From Opitutaceae bacterium (lineage in GTDB: Bacteria; Verrucomicrobiota; Verrucomicrobiia; Opitutales; Opitutaceae): a DNA stretch of 64,000 nucleotides. Each line of letters starts with the position of its first letter. Position 1 is the stretch's first letter. The stretch lies in NCBI GenBank assembly GCA_016711225.1, contig JADJTK010000001.1, positions 372,001 to 436,000 on the forward strand, given 5' to 3'. The translations under genes were made by a program, and so were the position numbers. Shown here piece by piece: positions 7,692 to 16,160 of this stretch. The notes beneath the pieces were generated by a model. The model searched no databases and was not told the DNA's origin. It saw nothing but the letters and a program-made list of their open reading frames with translations.

Positions 7692-8405
7692 ATGAAGAAG
7701 ACCATCCTCCTCTGCACCGCGCTGCTGGCCGGTACCTCGGCCGTTTTGGCCCAGGAAGCCTCGGCGGTAGCCGAATCCGACTACGCTGTGACGGTGGATT
7801 TCCCGTTCACCTCGAAATACGTGTTCCGCGGCGTCAAGCTTGGCCGCGAAGCCGTGCAGCCCTCCGTGGAGGTCGCGGCCGGCGATTTCTACACTGGCGT
7901 GTGGAGCAACATCCCGCTGCGCAATGAGCATGACGGCGACGTCACCAAGGAGGTCGATCTGTACGCCGGGTGGACCCCGAAGCTCGCCGACAATCTCAAG
8001 GCCGAGGTGGGCGCGACCCTCTGCTGGGACCCGAGCGTGAGCGATGGCTACGCCGACGATCCCTTTGAAATGTTCGCGGGCCTCAACTACACTTGGGGCA
8101 ATTTCACCCCCGCGGTGTATGTCTATCGTGACTTCGATCTCGATATCTGGACGTATCAGGGCTCGATCGGCTACAGCGTGCCGCTCGCGAGCCTGGGCAC
8201 CTCGCTCGACTTCAATGCCACCGCCGGTGCGGTGAGCCCCGATGACGGCGAAATCTATGGATACTACTCGGTGGGTGTTTCCCTGCCGGTGAAGCTCTCC
8301 GACGCGGTGAAGCTCAACTTCGGCCTTACCTACACCGAGAACGACCTTGATCACGGCAAGGACCCTGGCCTGTGGGGCACTGCCGGCGTGGCCGTTAGCT
8401 TCTAA
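7692..8405 (+). CDS. TorF-family putative outer-membrane porin
   Basis: A secreted beta-rich protein of 237 residues with a signal peptide (MKKTILLCTALLAGTSAVLA, cleavage before Q). The mature N-terminus has the conserved TSKYVFRGVKLGREAVQPS strand pair of TorF/TIGR02001-type proteins. Alternating hydrophobic strands and the last residue Phe (AVSF) support a beta-barrel for small-solute passage. An ATG at 7677 would add five residues before the signal; neither start has a clear ribosome site. A strong terminator follows at 8432. Confidence 0.82.
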   Translation: MKKTILLCTALLAGTSAVLAQEASAVAESDYAVTVDFPFTSKYVFRGVKLGREAVQPSVEVAAGDFYTGVWSNIPLRNEHDGDVTKEVDLYAGWTPKLADNLKAEVGATLCWDPSVSDGYADDPFEMFAGLNYTWGNFTPAVYVYRDFDLDIWTYQGSIGYSVPLASLGTSLDFNATAGAVSPDDGEIYGYYSVGVSLPVKLSDAVKLNFGLTYTENDLDHGKDPGLWGTAGVAVSF

Positions 8406-8431
8406 GGGCTGCCGCTTCTGTTCATTTGCTC

Positions 8432-8468
8432 GGGCCCGCCTCCCACAATCGGGGGCGGGCCCTGTTTT
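8432..8468 (+). terminator. Intrinsic terminator after the porin gene
   Basis: The stem GGGCCCGCC / GGCGGGCCC with an 11-nt loop is followed by TGTTTTTC. It lies 27 bp after the porin stop and about 93 bp before rplM, so it separates the two transcripts. Confidence 0.85.
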
Positions 8469-8560
8469 TCCCGACTGATCGCAGTCTGTTTCCCAAACTT
8501 TCCGACAAAACCATTGACAACCCTCCCCCTCGGGGGCTTTTCTCCGCCTCTTTTCCGTCC

Positions 8561-8989
8561 ATGAAGACCTTTCTTGCCAAGAAGGAGACCGTCCAGCCCA
8601 AGTGGTATCTTATCGATGCCGAGGGTCAGGTGCTGGGCCGTCTCGCCGTTAAAGTCGCCAACATCATTCGGGGTCGCCACAAGCCGACGTATACCCCGAG
8701 CGTCGATACCGGCGATTACGTCGTGATCATCAATGCCGAGAAGGTCGTACTGACCGGCAAGAAGGAGGATCAGAAGACGTACATGTCGTTCTCCGGCTTC
8801 GTGGGCGGGCATCGCACCCGCACCGTGCCGCAGCTTCGCGCCAAGCGCCCGGAGTTCCTTCTGGAGCACGCCGTCAAGGGCATGCTGCCGAAGAATCGCC
8901 TCGCCGCCAAGATGCTCACCAAGCTGCGCGTCTTCGCTGGACCTTCCCACGATCACGTTGCGCAAAACCCTGAGACGATCGCCCTTTAA
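8561..8989 (+). CDS. rplM: 50S ribosomal protein L13 (uL13)
   Basis: An early-assembling 50S subunit protein. The 142 residues equal the usual length. Family features are WYLIDAEGQVLGRLA at about 15-29, the INAEKVVLTGKK stretch, and AVKGMLPKNRLAAKML near 105. I use ATG 8561; an earlier in-frame start at 8426 lies inside the preceding terminator. It is the first gene of the conserved rplM-rpsI operon, six bases before rpsI. Confidence 0.97.
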   Translation: MKTFLAKKETVQPKWYLIDAEGQVLGRLAVKVANIIRGRHKPTYTPSVDTGDYVVIINAEKVVLTGKKEDQKTYMSFSGFVGGHRTRTVPQLRAKRPEFLLEHAVKGMLPKNRLAAKMLTKLRVFAGPSHDHVAQNPETIAL

Positions 8990-8995
8990 TCCGCC

Positions 8996-9394
8996 ATGTC
9001 CGCTGAATCCACTATTTTCCTCGGCACCGGCCGCCGCAAGACCGCCACCGCCCGCGTCCGCCTCCAGAGCGGCACCGGCAAGATCGTGATCAACGATCGT
9101 GAGCTCGAGAAGTACTTCACCACCGACGCGTTTGTGCGCGGTGCCATGGCCCCGTTGCTCACCGTCGAGCTGCGCGACAAGGTCGATGTGTCCGCCAATG
9201 TCACCGGCGGCGGCATCACCGGCCAGGCTGGTGCGGTGGCTCACGGTATCGCCCGTGCGCTGCAGAAGATGAACGCCGAGCTGCGGATTCCGCTTAAGAA
9301 GGCCGGGCACATCACCCGCGACCCCCGCGAGAAAGAGCGCAAGAAGGCCGGCCAGCCCGGCGCCCGCAAGCGCTTCCAGTTCTCCAAGCGCTGA
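8996..9394 (+). CDS. rpsI: 30S ribosomal protein S9 (uS9)
   Basis: A 30S subunit protein whose basic C-terminal tail contacts tRNA in the P site. The 132-residue product has the family N-terminal GTGRRKTATARVRL, the central VTGGGITGQAGAVAHGIARAL, and ends in RKRFQFSKR, the expected basic tail. It is co-transcribed with rplM and followed by a terminator. Confidence 0.97.
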   Translation: MSAESTIFLGTGRRKTATARVRLQSGTGKIVINDRELEKYFTTDAFVRGAMAPLLTVELRDKVDVSANVTGGGITGQAGAVAHGIARALQKMNAELRIPLKKAGHITRDPREKERKKAGQPGARKRFQFSKR

Positions 9395-9418
9395 GTCGTT
9401 GTCGAACCGTTTTTCCAA

Positions 9419-9450
9419 AGCCGCCTCCCATGTGGGGGCGGCTTTTGTTT
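9419..9450 (+). terminator. Intrinsic terminator of rplM-rpsI
   Basis: AGCCGCCTCCC / GGGGGCGGCT hairpin (9419-9442) followed by TTTTGTTTT. It lies 25 bp after the rpsI stop. Confidence 0.9.
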
Positions 9451-9796
9451 TGTGGGGGTGCGGGGCCACCGACGAAGGTATCCCCTTTCACCACGACGGC
9501 GGCGGGCGCCCCGAATCCGCTCGGCTTGCGGGCGGGCCGCCTTTTCTGTGCCGATCGTTCGGTGACGATTGGACCGGGTGCCGCGGCCGACCGCCAGGCC
9601 GCGCCGCTTCCGGGGTTGGGGCGAGGCCACGCCCGCAGGAAACGCTTTGTGTCGGTTTGATGGCGGGGGTGAAAAATACTTGCGGCGCGCGCTCGAATCG
9701 CGATGCCTTCGTACGTTCAGCAGTGGGCGCGGGGCATTGACCCCCGGCCGGCTGTTCAACCTCGAAAAACCAACCTGATCCCCCCGCACGCAAATC
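9451..9796. other. Gap before homospermidine synthase
   Basis: About 345 bases without a convincing gene. Open frames here have no start-site support or recognisable composition. The stretch presumably holds the promoter of the polyamine genes; I could not identify clear -35/-10 boxes or an operator. Confidence 0.4.
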
Positions 9797-11248
9797 ATGA
9801 TCAAATTCCCGAACAAGATCCTGTTCGTTGGCTATGGAGCCGTTGCCGAATGCACGCTCCCCGTCCTGTTCAAGCATCTCCAAATCGCACCGCAGAATGT
9901 GACGGTGATGGATTTCGAGGATCGCACGGAAAAGCTGAAGAAGTGGATCGCCAAGGGAATTCGTTTCGTGCGCAACCGGCTGACCCAGGAAAATCTCGGC
10001 GCGGTTTTGGGGCAGTATCTGTCATCCGGTGACCTGCTCATCGACCTCGCCTGGAATATCGACGCCTGCGAGCTCCTCCAGTGGTGCCATGACCACGGGG
10101 TGCTCTACATCAACACCTCCACCGAGCTCTGGGATCCGTATCACTCCGGCAAACATCCGACGGAGAAGACGCTCTACCATCGGCACATGAACCTGCGCCG
10201 CATGGCCGCGAAGTGGAAGACCAAGGGGCCCACCGCAGTCATCGAGCACGGCGCCAATCCCGGGCTGGTCTCCCATTTCACCAAGCAGGGCCTTATCGAC
10301 ATCGGGCTCGCCTCCATCGCCGACAAGAAGCTCAAGGCCAAGGATGCCGAGCTTGTCACCGAGCTCATCGCCACCGGGCAGTTCAACCACCTCGCGCGCA
10401 AGCTGGGGGTGAAGGTCATCCACTGTTCCGAGCGCGACACCCAGGTCACCAACGTCCCCAAGAAAGTGGACGAGTTCGTCAACACCTGGAGCATCGAGGG
10501 TTTCCGCGAGGAGGGCGTCACTACCGTGGAGATGGGCTGGGGCACGCACGAGAAGACGCTCCCGGCGCTCGCCTACGAGCACAAGACCGGCCCGCGCAAC
10601 CAGATCTGCCTGGCCCGCATGGGCATGAACACCTGGGTACGCACCTGGGTGCCCAACTATTCGATTCAGGGCATGGTCGTGCGCCACGGCGAGGCCTTCA
10701 CCATCTCCGACGCCCTCACCGTCCGCGAGAAGGGGAAGGCCGTCTACCGTCCGACCGTCCACTACGCCTACTGCCCCTGCGACAGCGCCATCGCCTCGCT
10801 CAACGAGCTGCGCGGCTACAACTACGAGCTGCAGGACAATCTGCGCATCATGCGCGACGAGATCACCGGCGGCTCCGACATCCTCGGCTCGCTGATCATG
10901 GGCCACGGCTACAACGCCTGGTGGACCGGCAGCGCCCTCAGCATCGAGGAGTCGCGCCGCCTGGTGCCGCATCAGAACGCCACCACCATGCAGGTGGCCA
11001 TTTCGGTCGTCGCCGCCTCGCTTTGGATGATCGAGCACCCCGCCGAAGGGCTCAAGGTCCCCGACGAACTCCCGCACGACTACATCCTCAACATCGCCAA
11101 GCCTTGGCTGGGCAAGTTCATCTCCACCCGCTCCGATTGGACTCCGCTGCGCGACTACGAAAACGCCTTCCACGGCTTCAATCAGCCGGACCTCGACCGG
11201 AAGGACCCGTGGCAGTTCAAGAACTTCCTCATCAAGGACGGCGATTGA
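9797..11248 (+). CDS. hss: Homospermidine synthase
   Basis: NAD-dependent homospermidine synthase joins two putrescine units (or putrescine and spermidine) into sym-homospermidine. The 483-residue protein belongs to the saccharopine-dehydrogenase-like fold: an N-terminal Rossmann segment ILFVGYGAVAECTLP at about 8-22, then IEHGANPGLVSHFTKQ near 155 and a HYAYCPCDSAIASL segment near 325. Length matches bacterial Hss. The next gene, an ornithine decarboxylase homolog, would supply putrescine, so the two form a short polyamine pathway. Confidence 0.93.
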   Translation: MIKFPNKILFVGYGAVAECTLPVLFKHLQIAPQNVTVMDFEDRTEKLKKWIAKGIRFVRNRLTQENLGAVLGQYLSSGDLLIDLAWNIDACELLQWCHDHGVLYINTSTELWDPYHSGKHPTEKTLYHRHMNLRRMAAKWKTKGPTAVIEHGANPGLVSHFTKQGLIDIGLASIADKKLKAKDAELVTELIATGQFNHLARKLGVKVIHCSERDTQVTNVPKKVDEFVNTWSIEGFREEGVTTVEMGWGTHEKTLPALAYEHKTGPRNQICLARMGMNTWVRTWVPNYSIQGMVVRHGEAFTISDALTVREKGKAVYRPTVHYAYCPCDSAIASLNELRGYNYELQDNLRIMRDEITGGSDILGSLIMGHGYNAWWTGSALSIEESRRLVPHQNATTMQVAISVVAASLWMIEHPAEGLKVPDELPHDYILNIAKPWLGKFISTRSDWTPLRDYENAFHGFNQPDLDRKDPWQFKNFLIKDGD

Positions 11249-11253
11249 GATCT

Positions 11254-11281
11254 CCGACTTTCGATTGCCGACTTTCGATTG
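11254..11281. repeat. 14-bp tandem direct repeat between the polyamine genes
   Basis: CCGACTTTCGATTG occurs twice in immediate succession, right after the hss stop. The rest of the gap is C/T-rich, with CTCC-type runs leading up to the next start codon. No gene is evident in the 208-bp gap. Confidence 0.7.
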
Positions 11282-11456
11282 CCGCCCGAATCACCGCGGC
11301 GCCCTGCGTGCCTGCCTCTGAAGGTAGGCCTGCCGTACCGGCAGTGCTCACGCACGGTGCTCCGCGCCGTCGCTACCACGCGCCCGCCTCCAAACTTCGC
11401 TGGCGCGCTGGTGCCCTCCCCGCTCCTAACTCCCCGCTCCTCGCTCCTCTTTCATC

Positions 11457-12596
11457 ATGATCTCGAAGGCCCAACTCCAGCAGCTCGCCCAGGAACACGG
11501 CACCCCGCTCTTCATCGTCGACCACGACGCGCTCCGCAAAAACTACCGGGAGTTCACCCGCCACCTGCCCCGCGTGCAGGCCTACTTCGCCGTCAAGGCC
11601 AACTCCCTGCCCGAGATCGTGCGCACCCTCTTCAAGGAGGGCGCCAGCTTCGACGTCGCCTCGATGCCGGAGTTCAATACGGTGTATGAGAACATCAAGG
11701 GCATGCCGGCCAAGAAGCGGCAGGACTGGATCTGGGACAAGATCATCTACGCCAACCCGATCAAGCCCGAGTCCACCCTCGAGGAGCTCGATCAGTACAA
11801 GCCGCTGGTGACCTTCGACAACGTCGAGGAGATCCACAAGATCAAGAAGCACGCCCCGAACGCCGGGCTCGCGTTGCGCCTGAAGGTTCCCAACACCGGC
11901 GCGATGGTCGAGCTGTCCTCGAAGTTTGGTGCCTCGCCTGGCGAGGCCGTCGACATGATCCTGGAGGCCGACCGCCTCGGGCTCACCGTTGAAGGTATCA
12001 GCTTCCACGTCGGCAGCCAGACCACGAACTTCGAGAACTACGTCCAGGCGCTCAGCCTCACGGCGAACATCTTCAAGGAGGCCAAGGACCGCGGCTACAC
12101 CAAGATGAACCTGGTCGACATCGGCGGCGGTTTCCCCGCGCCGTACGACGCGACGGTGAAGCCCTTCCGCGATCTCGCCAAGGTCATCAACTCCGAGATC
12201 GACCGCCTCTTCCCGAAGGACGTCCAGATCCTCGCCGAGCCCGGCCGTTTCATGGTGGCCACCGCCGGCTACGCGGTGTCGCGCGTCGTGGGCAAGGCCA
12301 TCCGCGACGGCAAGCCGTGCTACTACATCAACGACGGCGTTTACCACACCTACTCGGGCGTCATCTTCGACCACCTCCATTACCCGATCAAGGCCTTCAA
12401 GAAGGGCCCCACGCAGATCAGCGCGGTCTTTGGTCCGACTTGTGATGCGCTCGATGTGATCTCGATGGCCGAGAACCTCCCGTCGCTTGAACGTGGCGAT
12501 CTGGTGTACAGCGAGAATATCGGCGCCTACAGCGCGGCTTCCTCGACGTACTTCAACGGCATCCCGCCGGCGAAGATCGTGCACGTGAACCAGTGA
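11457..12596 (+). CDS. Ornithine decarboxylase-like PLP enzyme (alanine-racemase fold)
   Basis: Fold-type III PLP decarboxylase of 379 residues, expected to turn ornithine (possibly also lysine) into putrescine. The PLP lysine lies in YFAVKANS at about 43-50. EGISFHVGSQ near 182 and DIGGGFPAPY near 222 bind phosphate. The hallmark GPTCDALDVI near 325 carries the active-site Cys and substrate Asp of the ODC subgroup, which argues for ODC/LDC over carboxynorspermidine decarboxylase. It sits downstream of hss on the same strand. Substrate choice cannot be settled from sequence alone. Confidence 0.9.
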   Translation: MISKAQLQQLAQEHGTPLFIVDHDALRKNYREFTRHLPRVQAYFAVKANSLPEIVRTLFKEGASFDVASMPEFNTVYENIKGMPAKKRQDWIWDKIIYANPIKPESTLEELDQYKPLVTFDNVEEIHKIKKHAPNAGLALRLKVPNTGAMVELSSKFGASPGEAVDMILEADRLGLTVEGISFHVGSQTTNFENYVQALSLTANIFKEAKDRGYTKMNLVDIGGGFPAPYDATVKPFRDLAKVINSEIDRLFPKDVQILAEPGRFMVATAGYAVSRVVGKAIRDGKPCYYINDGVYHTYSGVIFDHLHYPIKAFKKGPTQISAVFGPTCDALDVISMAENLPSLERGDLVYSENIGAYSAASSTYFNGIPPAKIVHVNQ

Positions 12597-12612
12597 GCGG
12601 AGTGCGGAGTTC

Positions 12613-12634
12613 GGACTGCGGAATTCCGCAGTCC
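12613..12634. repeat. 22-bp perfect palindrome after the decarboxylase
   Basis: GGACTGCGGAA and its exact complement meet at GGAATTCC. It starts 17 bp after the decarboxylase stop and could act as a terminator stem, though no T-run follows. Confidence 0.6.
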
Positions 12635-12675
12635 GCGGCTCCGGCGAGCGGCGGCCGAGTGCTCGGCTCCGATTG

Positions 12676-12742
12676 TGGAGGCGGCGTGCTTGCACCCGCC
12701 TCTGGAAAACGCACGGAGGCGCGTGCAAGCACGCTGACCTAC
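12676..12742. repeat. REP-like palindrome, copy 2
   Basis: Imperfect inverted repeat with the same core as the element at 2490: GCGTGCTTGCAC (12684-12695) and GTGCAAGCACGC (12723-12734), separated by 27 nt. It is a diverged relative of that element, in the intergenic space between the decarboxylase gene and argJ. Confidence 0.7.
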
Positions 12743-13013
12743 TAGGGCCCGAAGAGGCGCACCCTCGTTCCTTTGTTGCGGAACGTAAGGTCCCCAATGC
12801 CGGCGTGGCGTGCCTCGACGGTCGTCGCGCTTCGTCCGGGGCAAATGGGCGGACAAAGGTGGCCCGCGTTGACCGCAACGCGGCCAGGACGCATTTAAGG
12901 CCAAGTGCGCCCACCTCTGGCGGCGAAGGGCAGTGACAGAGGTCAGTCCCGCGCCGCGCTGCGCAATGCGGCCGGCTCGATCCGCATTGCGCACTCCGAA
13001 TGCCGCAATGGTC
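12743..13013. other. Remainder of the decarboxylase-argJ gap
   Basis: The two flanking genes converge on this region. It holds no supported gene. An 11-bp inverted repeat, GCGCAATGCGG (12961-12971) / CCGCATTGCGC (12982-12992), lies 22 bp beyond the argJ stop and probably forms the 3' hairpin of the argJ message, without a clear U-tract. Confidence 0.5.
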
Positions 13014-14330
13014 TCAGCTGCGGTAGTCGGCGTTCTCGCTTACGTATTCGTGGGTGAGATCGGCGCCGATCACGGTCGCCTCCGCGCCGCCGGCCCCGAG
13101 ATCGATCTCGATCTCCACGCAGCGCTCGTGCGGTGGGAAATCCACGGGTGGCGAATACACGCCGTCCTTCGGCTCGGAGCTGGCGTAGAGCTCCGCGGCC
13201 TTCAAGTGGGAGATCAACGCGGCTTCCTTGGCGGGATCGAGGGCGAACTCGCCGTTGGCCACGATGGGAATGCCGCCCAGGCTCATGCGCGTGCGGCCGA
13301 GCGGGATGCCCGGCTCGTGCGCGCCCACATATTTGCCCACCGCCTGCACCAGGCGGCCGACGTTCGGGTCGTTGCCGGCCACCGCGCACTTGAAGAGCGG
13401 GGCGTTGACGACGGTCTTGCCGATGGCGCGGGCGGTGTTTTCAGACGGCGCGCCCTTCACGGTGACGCGGATGACATGGCGCACGCCCTCGCCGTTGCGG
13501 GCGACGTCCTCGGCGAGATCGCGGCAGACGGTGGTGAGTGCGGCCTCGAAGGCGGCGAGGTCGGGGCAGGGGACGGCGCCGGAGCTGAGCAGCACGACGG
13601 TGTCGGAGGTGCTGGTGTCGCTGTCGATGCTCATCCGGTTGAAGCTGCGGTCGACGGCGCGGGCGAGGATGGCGCGCAGGGTGTCGCGCGGCACGGCGAG
13701 ATCGGTGAGCACATAGACGAGCATGGTGGCCATGTTGGGCTCGATCATGCCGGCGCCCTTGGCGATGCCCACGATGCTGCCGGCGCCGACGGCGGCCCGG
13801 CGCACCTTGGGATAAAGATCCGTGGTCACGATGCCCTCGGCCGCCGGCAGGATGGAGCCGGGCTTGAGGGTGGCCACAGCCTGCGGCAGCGCGGTGATCA
13901 TCTGGTCGGCGGGTAACCGCCAGCCGATCACGCCGGTGGAGCTGGGCAGCACCTCGGTGGGCGCGAGTCCGAGCGCCTGCGCAGTCGCGGCGCAGAGGCG
14001 TTCGGAGGTCTCGACGCCGCCGGGCGCGCACACGTTGGAGATCTTGTTGTTGACGATGATCGCCCCGAGCTTCGGCTCGGCGAGGCGCTGGCGGCCCACG
14101 ATCACCGGCGCGCCGGGAAAGGCGTTCTTGGTGAACATCGCAGCGAAGTCGGCCGTGGGGCGATCGAGCGCGATGAGGGTCACGGTCATCTTGGCCGGCT
14201 TGGGTACTTCAAAGGGCATGAAGTCGAAGCGCGTGGTGCCCACACGGAAGCCGCGCGGCAGGGCGGCGTTGGCGGCGAGCCAGGCGCGATGTTCTTCGCG
14301 CGAGGAGAAGGCGAGGGAGGTGCTGCTCAC
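13014..14330 (-). CDS. argJ: Bifunctional ornithine acetyltransferase / N-acetylglutamate synthase
   Basis: ArgJ transfers the acetyl group from N-acetylornithine to glutamate (arginine biosynthesis) and often also acetylates glutamate with acetyl-CoA. The protein matures by self-cleavage before a nucleophilic Thr; the site is visible as KGAGMIEPNMATML near residue 200. Other motifs are NKISNVCAPGG near 85, STGVIGWRLP near 115 and VKGAPSENTARAIGKTV near 290. No ATG precedes the conserved N-terminus. I chose GTG 14330 with GGAGGG just before it, giving 438 residues. It lies 37 kb from argB-argD. Confidence 0.9.
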   Translation of the reverse strand: MSSTSLAFSSREEHRAWLAANAALPRGFRVGTTRFDFMPFEVPKPAKMTVTLIALDRPTADFAAMFTKNAFPGAPVIVGRQRLAEPKLGAIIVNNKISNVCAPGGVETSERLCAATAQALGLAPTEVLPSSTGVIGWRLPADQMITALPQAVATLKPGSILPAAEGIVTTDLYPKVRRAAVGAGSIVGIAKGAGMIEPNMATMLVYVLTDLAVPRDTLRAILARAVDRSFNRMSIDSDTSTSDTVVLLSSGAVPCPDLAAFEAALTTVCRDLAEDVARNGEGVRHVIRVTVKGAPSENTARAIGKTVVNAPLFKCAVAGNDPNVGRLVQAVGKYVGAHEPGIPLGRTRMSLGGIPIVANGEFALDPAKEAALISHLKAAELYASSEPKDGVYSPPVDFPPHERCVEIEIDLGAGGAEATVIGADLTHEYVSENADYRS

Positions 14331-14385
14331 CCCTCCGAGAACGGAGCAAAGCGGCCGAAAGTGAAGCCGTTTTTGCGGGAGTCGC

Positions 14386-15324
14386 TCAGGCTGCGGCGGG
14401 CGACCCGCCCCGGAGCGAATCGAGGGTCGCGCCGAGGTCCGCGAGGTCGCCAATGGGGGTCGCGCCAATCTGGGTGAGGGTGGCGCGTTGGGGGGGCATG
14501 GCCCGACCGCCCACGAGCAAAGGGGTGGCGGGCGGGAGCAGCTCGCTGAGCCGAACCAGCTCAGCTGCCAGGGTCGGATCGTCCTCGGGATAGACGAGGC
14601 TGAGGGCGACGGCGCGGGCGTGTTGTTGCCGGGCGGCGCCGGCGATTTCCGCGGCGGGCAGGCTCGCGCCGAGATAGAGGATACGCCAGCCGAGATTGGC
14701 GGCCGCGGCCGCGACCAGCAGTGCGCCGAGCTCATGGAGCTGTCCGGAAGGCGTGGCGACCAGGAGCAGCGGCGCGGCGGGGCTGGCGGCGTAGGCTTGC
14801 GCGGATTGGGTGAGCCAGTGGCGCAGCACAGCGCTGGCGAAGTGTTCGTGGGCGGCGGTGATGACACCCTCCCGCCAGAGCGTGCCGATGGACTGGGCGA
14901 AGGGCGCGGCCACCCGCTGCAGCATGCCTTGGTGGCCGAGTGCGAGTTCGGCTTGGCGCAGCGAGGAGGCCAGGGCGGTGGCGTCGAGCGCGCGCACGCT
15001 TTCCAGGCAGGCCTGCAGCAGGCTGGTGGTCGCCGCTTCGGGCCGTGCGCTGCGGGGCAGGGGCGCGGTAGGGGCGGAGGCGGCGGCGATCTGCTGGAGG
15101 CGTTCCAGCGGCAGTGTGGCCATCGAGCTGATACTCTGGCCGGCCTGGGTGATCTGGCGCAGGAGGGTGAGCCGGGCGATCTGCTCGTCGGAGTAGAGGC
15201 GGCGATTGGTACCCGTACGCTCGGGAGCGACCACGCCGTAGCGCTTCTCCCAGATGCGAATGACGTGGGCGCTGAGCCCGGTGCGACGGGCGACGGCCTG
15301 AATGCTGTGTTGGTAGTCGCTCAT
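14386..15324 (-). CDS. carH: CarH/LitR-type MerR regulator with cobalamin-binding domain (putative light sensor)
   Basis: A 312-residue MerR-family repressor. An N-terminal winged helix-turn-helix (about 5-72; ARRTGLSAHVIRIWEKRYG, then GTNRRLYSDEQI) is followed by a helical bundle with the W-x9-EH signature (LWREGVITAAHEHF), and a B12-binding Rossmann domain with GQLHELG holding the expected lower-ligand His. In CarH, adenosylcobalamin stabilises a DNA-bound tetramer in the dark, and light breaks it apart, freeing promoters for photoprotection genes. The gene is divergent from a fasciclin gene. Arrays of TAGACA direct repeats lie just upstream of its start, suggesting autoregulation. Symbol by architecture. 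Confidence 0.88.
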   Translation of the reverse strand: MSDYQHSIQAVARRTGLSAHVIRIWEKRYGVVAPERTGTNRRLYSDEQIARLTLLRQITQAGQSISSMATLPLERLQQIAAASAPTAPLPRSARPEAATTSLLQACLESVRALDATALASSLRQAELALGHQGMLQRVAAPFAQSIGTLWREGVITAAHEHFASAVLRHWLTQSAQAYAASPAAPLLLVATPSGQLHELGALLVAAAAANLGWRILYLGASLPAAEIAGAARQQHARAVALSLVYPEDDPTLAAELVRLSELLPPATPLLVGGRAMPPQRATLTQIGATPIGDLADLGATLDSLRGGSPAAA

Positions 15325-15329
15325 GATCT

Positions 15330-15346
15330 TAGACGAAATATAGACG
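15330..15346. promoter_or_regulatory. Putative CarH site A1 (tandem TAGACG, 11-bp period)
   Basis: TAGACG starts at 15330 and again at 15341, an 11-bp direct repeat that fits the nnTnnACAnnn pattern known from CarH operators except for the last base. It lies five bases upstream of the carH ATG, within its leader, so binding here could block carH expression. A near-identical pair is found at 27090. Confidence 0.6.
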
Positions 15347-15443
15347 CCCGGAGGGCTTTGGCGCAAGAACGCAAACGGCCATTGTCGCGTATCTCGCATG
15401 TGACGAGCGGATTCCGGCTTCTTTCGGGCGCTTGCGCAAAACT

Positions 15444-15480
15444 TAAACAAAGCATTGACAAGATAGACAAATAGTAGACA
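15444..15480. promoter_or_regulatory. Putative CarH operator/promoter B1 upstream of the fasciclin gene
   Basis: Four T-n-n-A-C-A elements on the plus strand: TAAACA 15444, TTGACA 15455, TAGACA 15464 and TAGACA 15475 (offsets 0, 11, 20, 31). Within each pair the spacing is 11 bp, as in the head-to-tail repeats bound by Thermus CarH. TTGACA may also serve as a -35 box, so bound repressor would cover the promoter. The same geometry recurs at 27206. The fasciclin ATG is 64 bp downstream. Confidence 0.65.
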
Positions 15481-15543
15481 TTGAGCTGCGGTTCGTCCAC
15501 GCCTCTTCCTCCACTAGAAATCAATCAAAACTCGAGTCATACC

Positions 15544-16056
15544 ATGAAATCCATCGTCTCCTTCGCCCTGTCCTCCCTCTTCGCTGCCGCGCTGCTCGCC
15601 GTCCCGGCCCACGCCAACTCTTGCTCCGTCAGCAAGGAGGTGGCCGCCTCTAAGGACATCGTCGCTGTAGCCTCGTCGGCCGGAAGCTTCAATACCTTGG
15701 TCGCCGCGGTGAAGGCCGCCGGCCTGGCGGAAACCTTGCAGGGTGCCGGCCCATTCACCGTCTTTGCTCCCACCGACGAGGCTTTCGCAAAGCTTCCGGC
15801 CGGCACGGTCGAGTCGCTCCTGCTGCCGGAGAACAAGCAGAAGCTTGTCGCGATTCTCACCTATCACGTCCTGGCCGGCAAAGTTCTCGCCGCCGACGTG
15901 AAGACCATGCAGGCCGGCACCGTCAATGGGCAGAAGCTGCCCATCGTCGTCGCTGCGGGAAAGGTCACCGTGGGTGGGGCCAACGTGGTGGCCACCGATG
16001 TGGCCGCCAGCAACGGCGTGATCCATGTGATCGATACTGTCGTGCTCCCGCTGTAA
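15544..16056 (+). CDS. Secreted fasciclin (FAS1) domain protein
   Basis: A 170-residue exported protein: signal peptide to about residue 25 (ending AVPAHA), then one FAS1 domain. Its two conserved blocks are visible as [17 protein letters not shown] near 78 and the H-box region YHVLAGK near 112, ending with [16 protein letters not shown]1 domains mediate adhesion or ligand binding; the specific role is unknown. It is transcribed divergently from carH from an operator-rich region, which makes it a strong candidate member of the light regulon. Confidence 0.9.
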   Translation: MKSIVSFALSSLFAAALLAVPAHANSCSVSKEVAASKDIVAVASSAGSFNTLVAAVKAAGLAETLQGAGPFTVFAPTDEAFAKLPAGTVESLLLPENKQKLVAILTYHVLAGKVLAADVKTMQAGTVNGQKLPIVVAAGKVTVGGANVVATDVAASNGVIHVIDTVVLPL

Positions 16057-16071
16057 TCTTCAGACCAAAAC

Positions 16072-16112
16072 CTGCGGCGGAGGGCACGGGTTCTCTGCCG
16101 CAGTTTCCTTTT
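16072..16112 (+). terminator. Intrinsic terminator after the fasciclin gene
   Basis: The stem CTGCGGC / GCCGCAG (16072-16103, long loop) is followed by TTTCCTTTT. It lies 15 bp after the stop codon. Confidence 0.7.
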
Positions 16113-16160
16113 CCGGGCCTTAGGCCCACGCCCGAACCCTGGACGCTCGCTCCAACTCCG

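Noticed and set aside
14331..14867. N-terminal extension of argJ (long minus-strand frame)
   Set aside because: It overlaps the CarH gene (stop at 14386) and reads as non-family sequence; GTG 14330 sits at the expected N-terminus.
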